Positions 47,636 to 57,422 of a stretch of 64,000 bases of DNA are shown here, one piece after another; position 1 is the stretch's first letter; every line of letters starts with the position of its first letter. Position numbers and translations under genes: made by a program. The stretch is taken from contig JACQEP010000004.1 in the NCBI GenBank assembly GCA_016200485.1, positions 291,021-355,020 on the forward strand. The letters are read 5' to 3'. Origin of the DNA: Gammaproteobacteria bacterium (GTDB lineage Bacteria; Pseudomonadota; Gammaproteobacteria; Tenderiales; Tenderiaceae). Below the pieces are notes generated by a model. It saw only the letters and a program-made list of their open reading frames with translations, did not search any database and was not told the DNA's origin.

Positions 47636-48157
47636 TTATTGCTGATACAGTCTCCGGTAAGCCGTAACTCGCTCAAGGAAGTGCCGTTGTCCTGCCGCAT
47701 CCTGCAATGCCTGCTCATCGACCATCGGCAATAAAGGGTGACACCGCAACCACTCTGCGGCATAAATGCCTGCCCCTTTACCCGCCGGCACAATCGGCAC
47801 ATCATGCAACCCACAGCTTGGTGACCGGCTTTTGAAAATATAACCATCAATAGTCGACCACAGTTGCACCTGCTGCCGGGCATACACCTGCAACGCCACA
47901 GTGAAATCCTGTTCGGTATCTACCACCCCGCGCGCCTGAATCGCGTCGCCTTCACGCCGCAATTGAATCGGTGGTCTCGGCACGCCCAAACCAATGCCTA
48001 CCTCAGGACAAATCGCAATCACTTCACATTGCTTCGCCAATTGCTCGACGATAAATGCATGCCGCTTATGCCCGCCGCCATAACGCACTGATTCCCCAAG
48101 CAAACATGCGCTGACTGCGATGCGTAATCTATTGTTATTTTTCATACCTTGCTGCAT
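47636..48157 (-). CDS. DUF523 protein
   Basis: 173 residues. Begins RIAVSACLLGESVRYGGGHKRH, the family hallmark with the CLLG cysteine, then ICPEVGIGLGVPRPPI and KSRSPSCGLHDVP with a second conserved cysteine. These cysteines could bind metal or a cluster. No function is established for the family. It is divergent from slt. Confidence 0.88.
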   Translation of the reverse strand: MQQGMKNNNRLRIAVSACLLGESVRYGGGHKRHAFIVEQLAKQCEVIAICPEVGIGLGVPRPPIQLRREGDAIQARGVVDTEQDFTVALQVYARQQVQLWSTIDGYIFKSRSPSCGLHDVPIVPAGKGAGIYAAEWLRCHPLLPMVDEQALQDAAGQRHFLERVTAYRRLYQQ

Positions 48158-48225
48158 ATTTCAATTAAACTATAGTTGATGTTTTTACTAAAAAAAAGCG
48201 TATTTTTGCCGATACAAGGATTATC

Positions 48226-50232
48226 ATGAGCTTACTCCCACGCACCACAACCGCACTCTTTTTCGGGCTAGGATTGTTATTAAATGCCAGCCAGGCTGTT
48301 ACCGCAGCCGCCGCGCCAGTGACCGAAAATGCTGCGTTCTCAGACAAGGCGCTCATTCAACAACGCGCCCTGTTCACCTCGGCCCGCGATGCATTGGCGC
48401 GCAATCAGATGCCGGCCTATCGCAAGCTTCTGTCTCAGTTACAGGATTATCCGCTATATCCCTATTTGCTGGCTGCGGAACTGCAAAAACGCCTGCCCCA
48501 GGCCTCCAATACCGAAATCCGCGATTTTATCGATAAATATCAAGATTCCTATGTCGGCGCCAGATTACGTTACGATTGGTTACAAACCCTGGCGCAGCGT
48601 GAACAATGGAAGACTTATCTCAGTTTTTATGATCCGCAATCCGAAGCCGCAGACCTTGAGTGTTATGCCCGCCGCGCCCAATACAAACTCGGCAATCGTG
48701 AAGAGGCCTTCAAAGATCTCGATGCCCTATGGCTCGCCAACCGCTCCCTGCCGCGCGAGTGTGACCCGTTGTTTGCTGCCTGGCGCGAAACCGGCGCCCT
48801 CACCGACGAGCTGCTCTGGGATCGTGTCCGTCTGGCGATGTCAAAAAATCAGGCTTATCTTGCCCATTACCTTGAACGCTTTCTGAAACCCGAGGATCGC
48901 GAATGGATTGCGCTCTGGCGCGAGATGCATCGCGCCCCCGATGCCACGCTTGATGCCCCCAAGTTAAAAACAAATTCGCCGATTGCGCGCGCCATCCTGA
49001 TCCACGGCATCAAACGGCTGGCCAAACAAAACCCGACCAAGGCCGGTGAAACCTGGGATCGCCTGGTCATGGATCATGCCTTTACGCCGGATGAAGTGAA
49101 TGATGCCGAAGCCAGCATTGCCGTCGCCCTTGCCCGCAATAACGCGCCTGAAGCGATGCGTTGGCTGGCCAACCTAAAATCTGGCAATGACAATAGCGAT
49201 GTCCGCCTGTGGCGCGTACTTACTGCGGTCAACCAGGACGCCTGGAACGACGTCATTTTCTGGATTGACCAAATGACACCCAAGGAACAGCAATCTTCGC
49301 GCTGGCGTTACTGGCGCGCCCGTGCCTACGATGAAATTGCAGACAAAGAACGCGCCCAACGGGTTTACCGTGAAGTGGCCAAGACACGCGATTTCTATGG
49401 CTTCATGGCCGCGGATCGCATTACGGTTCCTTACCAATTTGAAGACAAACCGCTCAACTATAGCCCGGCTGAACTCGCGGCATTCGAAAACACGCCTCCG
49501 GTACTGATCGCACGCGAACTCTATTTCATCGGTGACATCAACAACGCCCGCCGTGAATGGAACTACATCACCCGCAACATGGATGAAGCGCAGTTAATGA
49601 AGGCGGCAAAACTCGCCCATAGCTGGGGCTGGCATGATCGCGCCATCCTGACCTTGAACAAAACCGAATTTCGGGATGATCTGGAATTACGTTTTCCGCT
49701 GGAACACAGGGAGAATGTGGCGGAATTTTCATCGAATCAATCTATTGATCCCTCCTGGGCCTACGCCATTATTCGGCAGGAAAGCGCTTTTACTGTGGAT
49801 GCCCGATCCCCTGTCGGTGCCATGGGCCTGATGCAAATCATGCCCCGCACCGGCAAAAATATCGCACGCGATCTCGATACCCGGCTCAACAATAGCAACC
49901 AATTGCTTGAAGCGCGCACCAACATTCGTTTCGGTGTCAGCTATCTGCGCAAGGTGCTTAACCGCTTTGGCCAGAACATGGTATTGGCGACCGCCGCCTA
50001 TAACGCGGGTCCACAACGCGTCGCCAGCTGGCTACCTAAGGAACAGAATTTACCGCCGGATCGCTGGGTGGAGAATATTCCTTTTGCCGAAACACAAAAC
50101 TATGTACGACAGGTCATGGCCTTTACCGTAATTTACGATCAACGCATGGATCGTTCCAACCGCCCGCAACTAACCCAACGTATGCCATTGATTGTTCCGG
50201 ATAACAGCAAGACCCGAAAAGAACTGTATTAG
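48226..50232 (+). CDS. slt: Soluble lytic murein transglycosylase
   Basis: 668 residues with a signal peptide (LFFGLGLLLNASQAVTA). The N-terminal two thirds are the superhelical U-shaped domain. The C-terminal SLT domain has IRQESAF with the catalytic glutamate, ARSPVGAMGLMQIMP, NIRFGVSYL, and AYNAGPQR. It cleaves peptidoglycan to 1,6-anhydromuropeptides in the periplasm. A palindromic repeat follows directly after the stop. Confidence 0.96.
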   Translation: MSLLPRTTTALFFGLGLLLNASQAVTAAAAPVTENAAFSDKALIQQRALFTSARDALARNQMPAYRKLLSQLQDYPLYPYLLAAELQKRLPQASNTEIRDFIDKYQDSYVGARLRYDWLQTLAQREQWKTYLSFYDPQSEAADLECYARRAQYKLGNREEAFKDLDALWLANRSLPRECDPLFAAWRETGALTDELLWDRVRLAMSKNQAYLAHYLERFLKPEDREWIALWREMHRAPDATLDAPKLKTNSPIARAILIHGIKRLAKQNPTKAGETWDRLVMDHAFTPDEVNDAEASIAVALARNNAPEAMRWLANLKSGNDNSDVRLWRVLTAVNQDAWNDVIFWIDQMTPKEQQSSRWRYWRARAYDEIADKERAQRVYREVAKTRDFYGFMAADRITVPYQFEDKPLNYSPAELAAFENTPPVLIARELYFIGDINNARREWNYITRNMDEAQLMKAAKLAHSWGWHDRAILTLNKTEFRDDLELRFPLEHRENVAEFSSNQSIDPSWAYAIIRQESAFTVDARSPVGAMGLMQIMPRTGKNIARDLDTRLNNSNQLLEARTNIRFGVSYLRKVLNRFGQNMVLATAAYNAGPQRVASWLPKEQNLPPDRWVENIPFAETQNYVRQVMAFTVIYDQRMDRSNRPQLTQRMPLIVPDNSKTRKELY

Positions 50233-50235
50233 CGG

Positions 50236-50263
50236 GTAGGGGCGATTCATGAATCGCCCCTAC
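50236..50263. repeat. 28-bp palindrome, GTAGGGGCGA family
   Basis: GTAGGGGCGATTC and its exact mirror GAATCGCCCCTAC meet at ATGAAT; perfect palindrome, four bases after the slt stop. Same family as 20539 and 52178. Confidence 0.9.
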
Positions 50264-50311
50264 GGGTATCGCACCCTGCACATTTTTCAACAGTTTGCGG
50301 GTCACATAAAG

Positions 50312-50345
50312 AAAAAGGCCCGGATCTTTCGACCCGGGCCTTTTC
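50312..50345 (-). terminator. Rho-independent terminator after the HU gene
   Basis: AAAAGGCCCGG (50313-50323) and CCGGGCCTTTT (50334-50344) form an 11-bp stem. T runs on both sides make it bidirectional; it separates convergent slt and the HU gene. Confidence 0.88.
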
Positions 50346-50364
50346 AAAAACCGGTAGGCTAACG

Positions 50365-50778
50365 TTAAGCCACCATTTCCTTCACCTTTTTCAGAGGCAG
50401 AATTTTAACAGCCGTGCGGGCTGGCTTGGCCTTGAACATGGTCTCTTCGCCAGTGAACGGGTTGATACCCTTGCGCGCCTTGGTGGCCTTCTTGTGAATG
50501 GTCTTGATCTTCATCAGACCGGGAACAGTAAAATTGCCCACTGCGCCCTTCTTGATATGAGCCTCAATCACTTCGGCCAGGCATTCCATCACCGAGCTCA
50601 CACTCTTCTTGGCAACACCCGTCTGCTCGGCGATGGTCGCCAATACTTCTGACTTGGTGTAAGCCTTTCTGGTTGCCGTCAGCTTACGTGCCTTTGGTGC
50701 TGCCGCAGCGACCTTCTTGCTGCTCGCAGACTTCTTTGTCGCAGACTTCGCAGTAGCTTTCTTTTTCGCCTTTTTCAT
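50365..50778 (-). CDS. HU-family DNA-binding protein with Lys/Ala-rich N-terminal tail
   Basis: 137 residues from ATG 50778. Residues 1-45 form a tail of KKA/AKK repeats (KKAKKKATAKSATKKSASSK), like histone H1 tails. The HU/IHF fold follows: YTKSEVLATIAEQTGVAKK, AVGNFTVPGLMKIKTIHKKA, and the DNA-binding arm RKGINPFTGEETMFKAKPAR. Normal HU is 90 residues, so the tail is the unusual part. It probably compacts the nucleoid, with the tail adding non-specific DNA contacts. Confidence 0.92.
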   Translation of the reverse strand: MKKAKKKATAKSATKKSASSKKVAAAAPKARKLTATRKAYTKSEVLATIAEQTGVAKKSVSSVMECLAEVIEAHIKKGAVGNFTVPGLMKIKTIHKKATKARKGINPFTGEETMFKAKPARTAVKILPLKKVKEMVA

Positions 50779-51032
50779 TTCGTTAATAACCCCTGTGGTT
50801 GTTGACGTCACTTAGTTTTACAACAAGTTTTTTGATAAAGCAAAAGTTTTTCCGTGTTTTTCAAGCCATCCGAACTGGCCGACTGCAAATTCCTGCTATT
50901 TTTTACCACTCCGCAAATAAAAATGCACTACCTGGAGACAACTTTTTTGCTTTTTTCCGCTTTCGAGGCCTATTTTTATGGTGTTTGATCACCCTTCATC
51001 TCAGTATAGACATCGTGCTAGACTTAATTTCT

Positions 51033-51665
51033 ATGAAAAACAAGCCCGTTTTTTCGCTATTGGCGATCATTATGGTGACACTGGCAACAATAGCATACCT
51101 CTATGATCGGGAGCCCGCACCCCTGGAATTTACGGATATCAAGGGGGTTCCCGTGTATTCACCGCCCGATCCGCTGCCATCGGTGACACTCATTGATCAC
51201 AACGGCAAACCCTTTACCAGCGCCCAATTCAAGGACCGATGGAGCGTCCTTGCCTTCGGCTACACCCATTGCCCGGATGTCTGCCCAACGACACTTGCCA
51301 CACTCAACAGCACCTGGAAACAACTTGAACAACAATCGGCAACAGATGGGCTTCGTTTCTATTTCGTCAGTCTGGATCCACAGCGGGACGATCCGGCGAC
51401 CATCAAGGCCTACATCAATCATTTCAATCCAAATTTCACTGGTTTAACGGCCGAGGTAAATACGCTCAATGAATTTACACAGCCCATCGGGGTCATATTT
51501 GAGTATGAGGGTGATATCGCTGGCGGTTTTTACGGTGTGAATCATTATTCGGCGCTGGTCGTCGTCGACCCGCAGGCACGGATGCGGGCGCATATTTTGC
51601 CACCCTTTTCTGCAGACAAGATCAGCCGCGTCCTGAAACAGCTGCGCGATTATTATGGGAAATAA
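51033..51665 (+). CDS. SCO1/SenC family copper chaperone
   Basis: 210 residues from ATG 51033. One N-terminal membrane anchor (PVFSLLAIIMVTLATIAYLY), then a thioredoxin fold with the copper pair in YTHCPDVCPTTL (CxxxC) and the distal ligand histidine in GVNHYSALVVVDP. Sco proteins insert copper or reduce the Cu(A) site of cytochrome oxidase. The adjacent PCu(A)C gene, 15 bases downstream, strengthens that role. Confidence 0.94.
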   Translation: MKNKPVFSLLAIIMVTLATIAYLYDREPAPLEFTDIKGVPVYSPPDPLPSVTLIDHNGKPFTSAQFKDRWSVLAFGYTHCPDVCPTTLATLNSTWKQLEQQSATDGLRFYFVSLDPQRDDPATIKAYINHFNPNFTGLTAEVNTLNEFTQPIGVIFEYEGDIAGGFYGVNHYSALVVVDPQARMRAHILPPFSADKISRVLKQLRDYYGK

Positions 51666-51680
51666 TACGAGAGGTCATAC

Positions 51681-52157
51681 ATGTCGAGACGAATAAACCG
51701 TTACATGCTCGCTATCGGATTTGGCCTGGCAAGCGCATCGCTGGTATTTGCCGGCGACATCACGGTCGAAGATGCGTGGGTACGTAGTGGACCACCCGGG
51801 GCAAGCGTGCTCGGAGGCTATCTGACGATCCAAAATAACAGCAACAAAAAGGTTACGCTTACGAGCATCAGTAGCGATATTGCGGAAAACACGGAGATCC
51901 ATCAAACCACACAACACAATGGCATGTCACGGATGCAACCCATCAACCAGTTGGAAATCCCCAGTCATGGTCAGTTGAAGTTTGAACCAGGCGGCTATCA
52001 CTTGATGCTGATCAAGCCCACGCATTCCCTGCAGCCTGGGGATCCGGTCAATTTCACGTTGACCTTTGCTGGCAATCTTCAGCACAGCGTGCGCGCCACA
52101 GTGCGCGACGCAACCACTGAGCCTGCGGCACATGACATGACCCAGCACCATCATTAA
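51681..52157 (+). CDS. Periplasmic copper chaperone PCu(A)C
   Basis: 158 residues with a signal peptide (MLAIGFGLASASLVFAG). The cupredoxin-like fold has the copper motif: His in EIHQTTQHNGM, the Met in SRMQP, and the distal HLM in GGYHLMLI (H-M-x10-M-x21-H-x-M type). The C-terminus is His-rich (HDMTQHHH). It hands copper to Sco1 or Cu(A). It probably forms one operon with the preceding SCO1 gene. Confidence 0.93.
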   Translation: MSRRINRYMLAIGFGLASASLVFAGDITVEDAWVRSGPPGASVLGGYLTIQNNSNKKVTLTSISSDIAENTEIHQTTQHNGMSRMQPINQLEIPSHGQLKFEPGGYHLMLIKPTHSLQPGDPVNFTLTFAGNLQHSVRATVRDATTEPAAHDMTQHHH

Positions 52158-52177
52158 CAACATCACGAAAACGAACA

Positions 52178-52205
52178 GCAGGGGCGATTCATGAATCGCC
52201 CCTGC
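52178..52205. repeat. 28-bp palindrome, GCAGGGGCGA variant
   Basis: GCAGGGGCGATTC meets its mirror GAATCGCCCCTGC. Compared with the other copies the outer base pair is changed on both sides (T to C, A to G), a compensatory change. Confidence 0.9.
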
Positions 52206-52215
52206 CTGCAGAAAC

Positions 52216-52243
52216 AAAACAGCCCACCGAAGTGGGCTGTTTT
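52216..52243 (-). terminator. Bidirectional terminator hairpin near tRNA-Lys
   Basis: AAAACAGCCCAC (52216-52227) pairs with GTGGGCTGTTTT (52232-52243), 12 bp with a CGAA loop. It can end both the copper-chaperone operon and the tRNA-Lys/queuosine transcript. Confidence 0.85.
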
Positions 52244-52251
52244 GTTGAAGA

Positions 52252-52327
52252 TGGTGGGTCGTGAGAGATTCGAACTCTCGACCAACGGATTAAAAGTCCG
52301 CTGCTCTACCGGCTGAGCTAACGACCC
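52252..52327 (-). tRNA. tRNA-Lys (anticodon TTT)
   Basis: 76 nt with CCA. Acceptor GGGTCGT/ACGACCC, anticodon stem CGGAC/CCGTT-type with loop TTTTAAT, anticodon TTT. Located at the end of the minus-strand queC unit, often near tol-pal/que genes in gammaproteobacteria. Confidence 0.95.
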
Positions 52328-52377
52328 GGCGAAAGGCGGCCATTTTAGCCTAAAGAGTCCTAATGTCCAAGCTGAAA

Positions 52378-53076
52378 TCAGGACAATTTCTGATATCGCG
52401 TCGGGTCCGGTACACCAGCGGCGGCAAAGCCGGCGGCACGCAGACGGCACGAGTCACAAACACCGCAGGCACGGCCTTCCGCATCGGCCTCATAACAGGA
52501 AACGGTGATGCCATAGTCGACGCCCAGCGCCAATCCGCGCTGAATAATCTGGGCCTTGGTGAGTTGAATCAACGGTGTGAGGATCTTGAAGTGTCCACCT
52601 TCGACACCCGTTTTGGTCGCCAGATTGGCGAGCCGCTCGAAAGCCGCAATAAACTCAGGACGGCAATCCGGATAGCCTGAATAATCTACGGCGTTGACAC
52701 CGATCACAATCGACTCAGCGCCGATGACCTCGGCCCAACCCAAGGCCAATGCGAGAAAGACTGTATTGCGCGCGGGCACGTAGGTGACGGGGATCCCGCC
52801 GGTTAATTCATGCGGCACATCAATCGCGGCATCCGTCAGCGCTGAACCGCCGATTTCGCGCATATCGATGCGGACGACCTTGTGCTCGATCGCCCCCAGT
52901 TGCTGCGCCACCCGCCGCGCGGCCACCAGTTCGGACACATGCCGCTGGCCATAATTGAAACTGAGACAATAGCAGGCGTAACCCTGGGCGCGCGCCTCGG
53001 CCAAGCAGGTCGCCGAATCCAAGCCGCCGGAAACCAGCACCACGGCCTTGGGTGATGTGTCAGTGACCTGGCTCAT
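52378..53076 (-). CDS. queC: 7-cyano-7-deazaguanine synthase QueC
   Basis: 232 residues from ATG 53076. It converts CDG to preQ0 in queuosine biosynthesis, using ATP and ammonia. The PP-loop is [13 protein letters not shown]; zinc ligands are in the C-terminal [21 protein letters not shown]. Its start overlaps the end of queE by 17 bases. Confidence 0.96.
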   Translation of the reverse strand: MSQVTDTSPKAVVLVSGGLDSATCLAEARAQGYACYCLSFNYGQRHVSELVAARRVAQQLGAIEHKVVRIDMREIGGSALTDAAIDVPHELTGGIPVTYVPARNTVFLALALGWAEVIGAESIVIGVNAVDYSGYPDCRPEFIAAFERLANLATKTGVEGGHFKILTPLIQLTKAQIIQRGLALGVDYGITVSCYEADAEGRACGVCDSCRLRAAGFAAAGVPDPTRYQKLS

Positions 53077-53734
53077 TGCCCCACAACAACTTATGCAGTT
53101 GCAATTGAAAACGGACCGGCAAGCGATCGGCAAGAATCCACTCCGCCAGTTCACGCGATGCGACCTGACCATGGCTCGGTGACATCAGCACTTCACAGCG
53201 ATCGGCCAGTTCGTGATAGACCATGATCTCCCGCGCCCAGAGATAATCGTTGCGATCACAGATCACAAACTTCACCTGATCCTGCTGCGTCAGAACAGCG
53301 ATATTCTCAAAGAGATTGCGCGACTGCTCGCCTGAGCCCGGCGTCTTCAGATCCATTACCTTAATCACGCGCGGATCGACTTTTTCCACATCCAGCGCGC
53401 CGCTGGTTTCCAGCGAAACACTGTACCCGGCATCACAAAGTCGTGTCAGCAACTCAAGACAGGCGGGTTGCGCCAGCGGTTCACCGCCGGTGACACAGAC
53501 ATGACGGCACTCATATTCGACGACACACGTCAGAATCTGTTCCAGAGTCTGCCACTGACCGCCCTGGAAGGCGTAGGAGGTGTCGCAATACCGGCATCTG
53601 AGCGGACAACCCGTAAGACGAATAAACACCGTAGGCAAGCCCACAGTGCGTGACTCGCCTTGCAGCGAGTGAAAAATTTCGGTAATGCGCAAACGTGGCG
53701 CTGGGGAGGATTCAGAGTCAATCATCACGATCAC
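53060..53734 (-). CDS. queE: 7-carboxy-7-deazaguanine synthase QueE
   Basis: 224 residues. A radical SAM enzyme that makes CDG from CPH4 in queuosine biosynthesis. The cluster motif is GCPLRCRYC (Cys43, 47, 50), with the [13 protein letters not shown]-binding strand. [14 protein letters not shown] at the N-terminus is family-typical. Adjacent queC and the overlapping stop-start support a two-gene unit after cpoB. Confidence 0.95.
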   Translation of the reverse strand: MIVMIDSESSPAPRLRITEIFHSLQGESRTVGLPTVFIRLTGCPLRCRYCDTSYAFQGGQWQTLEQILTCVVEYECRHVCVTGGEPLAQPACLELLTRLCDAGYSVSLETSGALDVEKVDPRVIKVMDLKTPGSGEQSRNLFENIAVLTQQDQVKFVICDRNDYLWAREIMVYHELADRCEVLMSPSHGQVASRELAEWILADRLPVRFQLQLHKLLWGNEPGH

Positions 53735-53758
53735 TAATTAATGCCAGCGAGTTTGGGC

Positions 53759-54577
53759 TTAATGCCCTTCTTGCCGCATCTTTTGCAGACGAGCATCTGC
53801 CAATTTGGCGGCAGTGCTGTTCGGGAACTTGACCACCACATCGTTGAGGATCTTGCTGGCAGCTTGCCAGTTACCAAGTTCATAGTAGGTGTAACCCAAT
53901 TTCAGCCCGGCATCACCGGCCTTGCCGCTACCAGGATAACGATCCAACACTTTACGGAATTCTTGTTCGGCATCGGAGAAACGTCGTGTGACATAATTCG
54001 CCTCACCGAGCCAATACTGGGCATTGCCGGAATATTCACCACTGGGATAACTGGCGAGAAAACTGCGAAACTGGCTGATCGCCTGGTCATAACGGCCATC
54101 CTTCAGATCATTGAACGCTTGCTGATACAGCTCACGCTCTTTCGCAGGATCACCCGGCGCCTGTGTTGCAGCAGTCGCTGCCGACCCCGGTCCAATGACC
54201 GCCATCGGCGTACGCGGTGTGCTGGTCGCTGACGCGGCGGCCTGATGACTACCCGTTTCCACCTCACGCAGGCGGCGATCCATATCCAGATACAAATCAC
54301 GCTGCCGCTGCTTTTGATTTTCCAGCTCGTGGTTCAATTCCTCGACCTGGCTGCGCAACGCCTGGGTTTCGTTCTGCAAGGCATCCAGCTTTGACAACAT
54401 GTCGAGCAGGGCTTGGCTCTCCAGTTTACGGCCAGACTCTGCCTGGGATGCGCTTGCCGTTCGATCAACGACCGGCGCCAAACGCGGTGCCTGTTCCTCG
54501 GCGGTCACGAGGGAGGCATAACTCCCCATCGTCCCCGCCAGGAGACAGCACACCAGACGTTCAGCAACTTTCGGCAT
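53759..54577 (-). CDS. cpoB: Cell division coordinator CpoB (YbgF)
   Basis: 272 residues with a signal peptide. An N-terminal coiled coil (LLDMLSKLDALQNETQALRS) trimerises, then tetratricopeptide repeats (YQQAFNDLKDGRYDQAISQFRSFL, AQYWLGEANYVTRRFSDAEQ). CpoB couples the Tol system to PBP1B-LpoB during septation. It ends the tol-pal operon and follows pal by a few bases. Confidence 0.93.
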   Translation of the reverse strand: MPKVAERLVCCLLAGTMGSYASLVTAEEQAPRLAPVVDRTASASQAESGRKLESQALLDMLSKLDALQNETQALRSQVEELNHELENQKQRQRDLYLDMDRRLREVETGSHQAAASATSTPRTPMAVIGPGSAATAATQAPGDPAKERELYQQAFNDLKDGRYDQAISQFRSFLASYPSGEYSGNAQYWLGEANYVTRRFSDAEQEFRKVLDRYPGSGKAGDAGLKLGYTYYELGNWQAASKILNDVVVKFPNSTAAKLADARLQKMRQEGH

Positions 54578-54579
54578 TA

Positions 54580-55152
54580 TTACTTGCTGTATACGATCTC
54601 GACGCGACGATTCTTGGCCCAGCTACTTTCATCGCTGCCAATCACCGCCGGACGCTCTTCACCGAAGCTGACGGTATCAAGTTGGCCCTTGGCAACATTC
54701 AACACTTTCATTACTTGATCCACTGCCTTGGCACGACGTTCACCCAGCGCCAAGTTGTACTCAGGCGTGCCGCGCTCGTCGGCATGGCCTTCGAGGGTAA
54801 CGCGCACCTTGGGATTGGCAGTCAGATAACGGGCATGGGCCTCGATAATCTTGCGCCCTTCTGCGGTCACGTCACTCTTGTCATAATCGAAATACACGGT
54901 GAGCTTCGACATCAAATCGTCTGGAACATTGGCCGCCACTGCTGCAGCAACCGTGCTTTCGCTGGTTCCGGCGCTGATTGCGCTACCTGCAGCGCCGCCG
55001 CCCAAATCAACGCCCGACGTAGCCGCACCCTTGTCGGCACCCGCTGTCGCCGCACCTTCGGCACCCTTGTCGGAAGTCACAGGCTTGCTGGAACAGCCCC
55101 ACAACATCGAAACCGCCAAAACCACTGCCAATCCTTTAATTAAACCATTCAT
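54580..55152 (-). CDS. pal: Peptidoglycan-associated lipoprotein Pal
   Basis: 190 residues from ATG 55152, preceded by AAGGAGCA. Signal peptide ends in the lipobox MLWGC, so the mature protein is anchored in the outer membrane. The OmpA-like domain binds diaminopimelate: VYFDYDKSDVTAEGRKIIEAH, LEGHADERGTPEYNLALGERRA, VIGSDESSWAKNRRVEIVY. A Gly/Ala-rich linker follows the anchor. Part of the tolQRAB-pal-cpoB operon. Confidence 0.97.
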   Translation of the reverse strand: MNGLIKGLAVVLAVSMLWGCSSKPVTSDKGAEGAATAGADKGAATSGVDLGGGAAGSAISAGTSESTVAAAVAANVPDDLMSKLTVYFDYDKSDVTAEGRKIIEAHARYLTANPKVRVTLEGHADERGTPEYNLALGERRAKAVDQVMKVLNVAKGQLDTVSFGEERPAVIGSDESSWAKNRRVEIVYSK

Positions 55153-55191
55153 CACTTGCTCCTTACCTTTCATTTTTTATTAATCCAAAAT

Positions 55192-56505
55192 TCATCGGCC
55201 GGTCAAAAATGGCCCCCACGCAGGTTCCCGCGCGTCACCACCTTCTTCCAGCGCAATACGTTGACTCACACGACCATCGACTGAAACCGCCGCCAGCACC
55301 CCTCGGCCACGATGTTTAGTAGCATAGATCGCCATTCTACCATTAGGCGCGAGACTGGGCGACTCATCCAGTTGACCATCGGTCAACACCTGCATCACCT
55401 TGGTCTCCATGTCCAACATGGCGACCCGGAAAACCCTACCATCGCCATTGATCAACACCAGACGCTTACCATCCGGCATCACCGACGCACGGGCATTATA
55501 CTTCCCTTCCCACGTCAAGCGCTTGGGTGTGCCTCCTGAAACGGCAACTTGATAAATCTGCGGGCTGCCCCCCCGATCCGAAGTAAACACCAGACTCTGA
55601 CCATCCGGCAACCAGCTAGGCTCGGTATCGGCCTGATAATGATCGGTCACCCGCTGCAATTCCTTAGTCGCCAGGTTCATGATATAGATTTCCGAATTCC
55701 CATCCTTTGATAGGGACATCGCCAGCCGGGTGCCATCCGGTGACCAGGCCGGAGCGCCATTGATCCCGGGGAAGGCAGAGATGCGTTCCCGATCGCCTGT
55801 CGCGACTTCCTGCACAAAAATCATCGAGCGCCCCGCCTCAAACGAAACATAGGCGAGTTTGGTGCCATCCGGCGACCAGGCCGGTGACATCAGCGGTTGC
55901 TGCGAACGCATCAACAGTTGCGGGTTATAGCCATCGACATCGGCCACATACAGTGCGTAATAACGCGGCCGTTTGTTTTCTGCCGTGACATAGGCAATGC
56001 GGGTGCTGAACGCGCCTTTTTGTCCGGTCAATGCCTCATAGATGATGTCGCTGATCTGATGCCCCAGACGTCGCAAATTACCTTGGCCGACCTCGAAACT
56101 GAAACCCGACAATTGTGTTTCGCGATAAACATCAAACAATTGAAACTGGACCCGAACCCGGTCGCCACGCACACGACTCATTTTGCCGATCACCAGATTC
56201 GGCGCACCCAGCAACCGCCAGTCACGGAAATTAATTTGCGTACCTTCATGCGGCCGGGCCAGCAAATCCTTTTCCGGCAAGGGCGCAAAACTGCCACTGC
56301 GCTCCAGATCCTGCGCCACGACGGTCGAAACATCATCAGGCACCAATCCCGCATCCCCCTGCCAGCCAAACGGCACGATTGCGATCGGCTGCGCACCTTC
56401 TTTGCCTTTGGTGATTTCAATGGTCAGTGCCGCCTGTGCCGACTGCCAACAGCACAGACTCACCATAAATACCATCAACACACTACGTAACTTGATCACC
56501 AACAC
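55192..56505 (-). CDS. tolB: Tol-Pal translocation protein TolB
   Basis: 437 residues with a signal peptide. N-terminal domain ([20 protein letters not shown]) followed by a six-bladed beta-propeller with repeated [28 protein letters not shown] and [13 protein letters not shown] motifs. TolB links Pal to TolA in the periplasm for outer-membrane constriction. It lies between tolA and pal. Confidence 0.97.
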   Translation of the reverse strand: MLVIKLRSVLMVFMVSLCCWQSAQAALTIEITKGKEGAQPIAIVPFGWQGDAGLVPDDVSTVVAQDLERSGSFAPLPEKDLLARPHEGTQINFRDWRLLGAPNLVIGKMSRVRGDRVRVQFQLFDVYRETQLSGFSFEVGQGNLRRLGHQISDIIYEALTGQKGAFSTRIAYVTAENKRPRYYALYVADVDGYNPQLLMRSQQPLMSPAWSPDGTKLAYVSFEAGRSMIFVQEVATGDRERISAFPGINGAPAWSPDGTRLAMSLSKDGNSEIYIMNLATKELQRVTDHYQADTEPSWLPDGQSLVFTSDRGGSPQIYQVAVSGGTPKRLTWEGKYNARASVMPDGKRLVLINGDGRVFRVAMLDMETKVMQVLTDGQLDESPSLAPNGRMAIYATKHRGRGVLAAVSVDGRVSQRIALEEGGDAREPAWGPFLTGR

Positions 56506-56518
56506 TCAGACCTCGGCT

Positions 56519-57406
56519 TTACTTGGGCTTAAACGTAATATTAAGCACTCTAAACTCATTCCACATGGTCGAATCACGCGGCACGGGCAAGGGTGAAGCA
56601 CCAAAAACAGCCGTTTCCACCGATTTATTCAACAATGGACTGCCACAACTGCGCACCACACGGGCATCAAGCACCTGACCACCACCAGCCCCCGGCACCA
56701 ACCGCACTTCCACCACACAAGACGTACCACGCTTCCAATCAGCCGGTTGTATCCAGCGATTTTCAATCGCCTGCTGAATCAGCAACCGATATTTATCGAT
56801 CTCCTGCTGCATCTGATGCTGATGCTGATGCTCCGCCCGCAAGCGATCATCCTCCGCAGCGAGCTGCTTTTGTAATGCGCGCTCTTCCTCTTCATCGCGG
56901 CGCCGCGCCTCGGCCTCTTTACGCTGTTGCTCAACTTCGGCTTTATGCTTGGCATCATCAGCCTTGCGTTGGCGATCTTCCTCTGATTTACGCTGTTTTT
57001 CGACCTCCAGTTTACGATTCTTCTCCGTCTCGGCCACCTTCTTCTCTTCGACGATGCGTTTCTTCGCGTCCTCCTGACGTTTAACCTCAGCCTGTTTATG
57101 TTTGAGATCTTCCTCAACCTTGCGCTTTACTTCTTCCTGCCGCCGCTGATCCGCAATTCGTTTCTCTTCAATTGCGCGTTGCCGATCTTCCGCCTCACGC
57201 TGCTGGCGTTCCTCCTCAGCGCGTTTTTTCTCTTTTTCGGCGTTAAGCTTCGATTCGTCGATCACCGTCGCCTGAATGACTTTCACCGGCGGCATATCGT
57301 CCGGCGACCACCAATCCACATGCATCGCCAACACAACGATGGCCGTCACATGAATCAGAAACGCCAGGGCAAAGGCTCTGGGATTATCGCGAATCAGGCT
57401 CAACAT
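56519..57406 (-). CDS. tolA: Cell envelope protein TolA
   Basis: 295 residues. One transmembrane helix (ALAFLIHVTAIVVLAMHVDW), then about 150 residues of Lys/Glu/Ala/Arg-rich helix (KKRAEEERQQREAEDRQR), then the C-terminal domain with WIQPADWKRGTSCVVEVRLV. TolA spans the periplasm and uses the proton force through TolQR. Size is on the short side of the family. Confidence 0.93.
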   Translation of the reverse strand: MLSLIRDNPRAFALAFLIHVTAIVVLAMHVDWWSPDDMPPVKVIQATVIDESKLNAEKEKKRAEEERQQREAEDRQRAIEEKRIADQRRQEEVKRKVEEDLKHKQAEVKRQEDAKKRIVEEKKVAETEKNRKLEVEKQRKSEEDRQRKADDAKHKAEVEQQRKEAEARRRDEEEERALQKQLAAEDDRLRAEHQHQHQMQQEIDKYRLLIQQAIENRWIQPADWKRGTSCVVEVRLVPGAGGGQVLDARVVRSCGSPLLNKSVETAVFGASPLPVPRDSTMWNEFRVLNITFKPK

Positions 57407-57422
57407 GATTGGGAATACGCGC

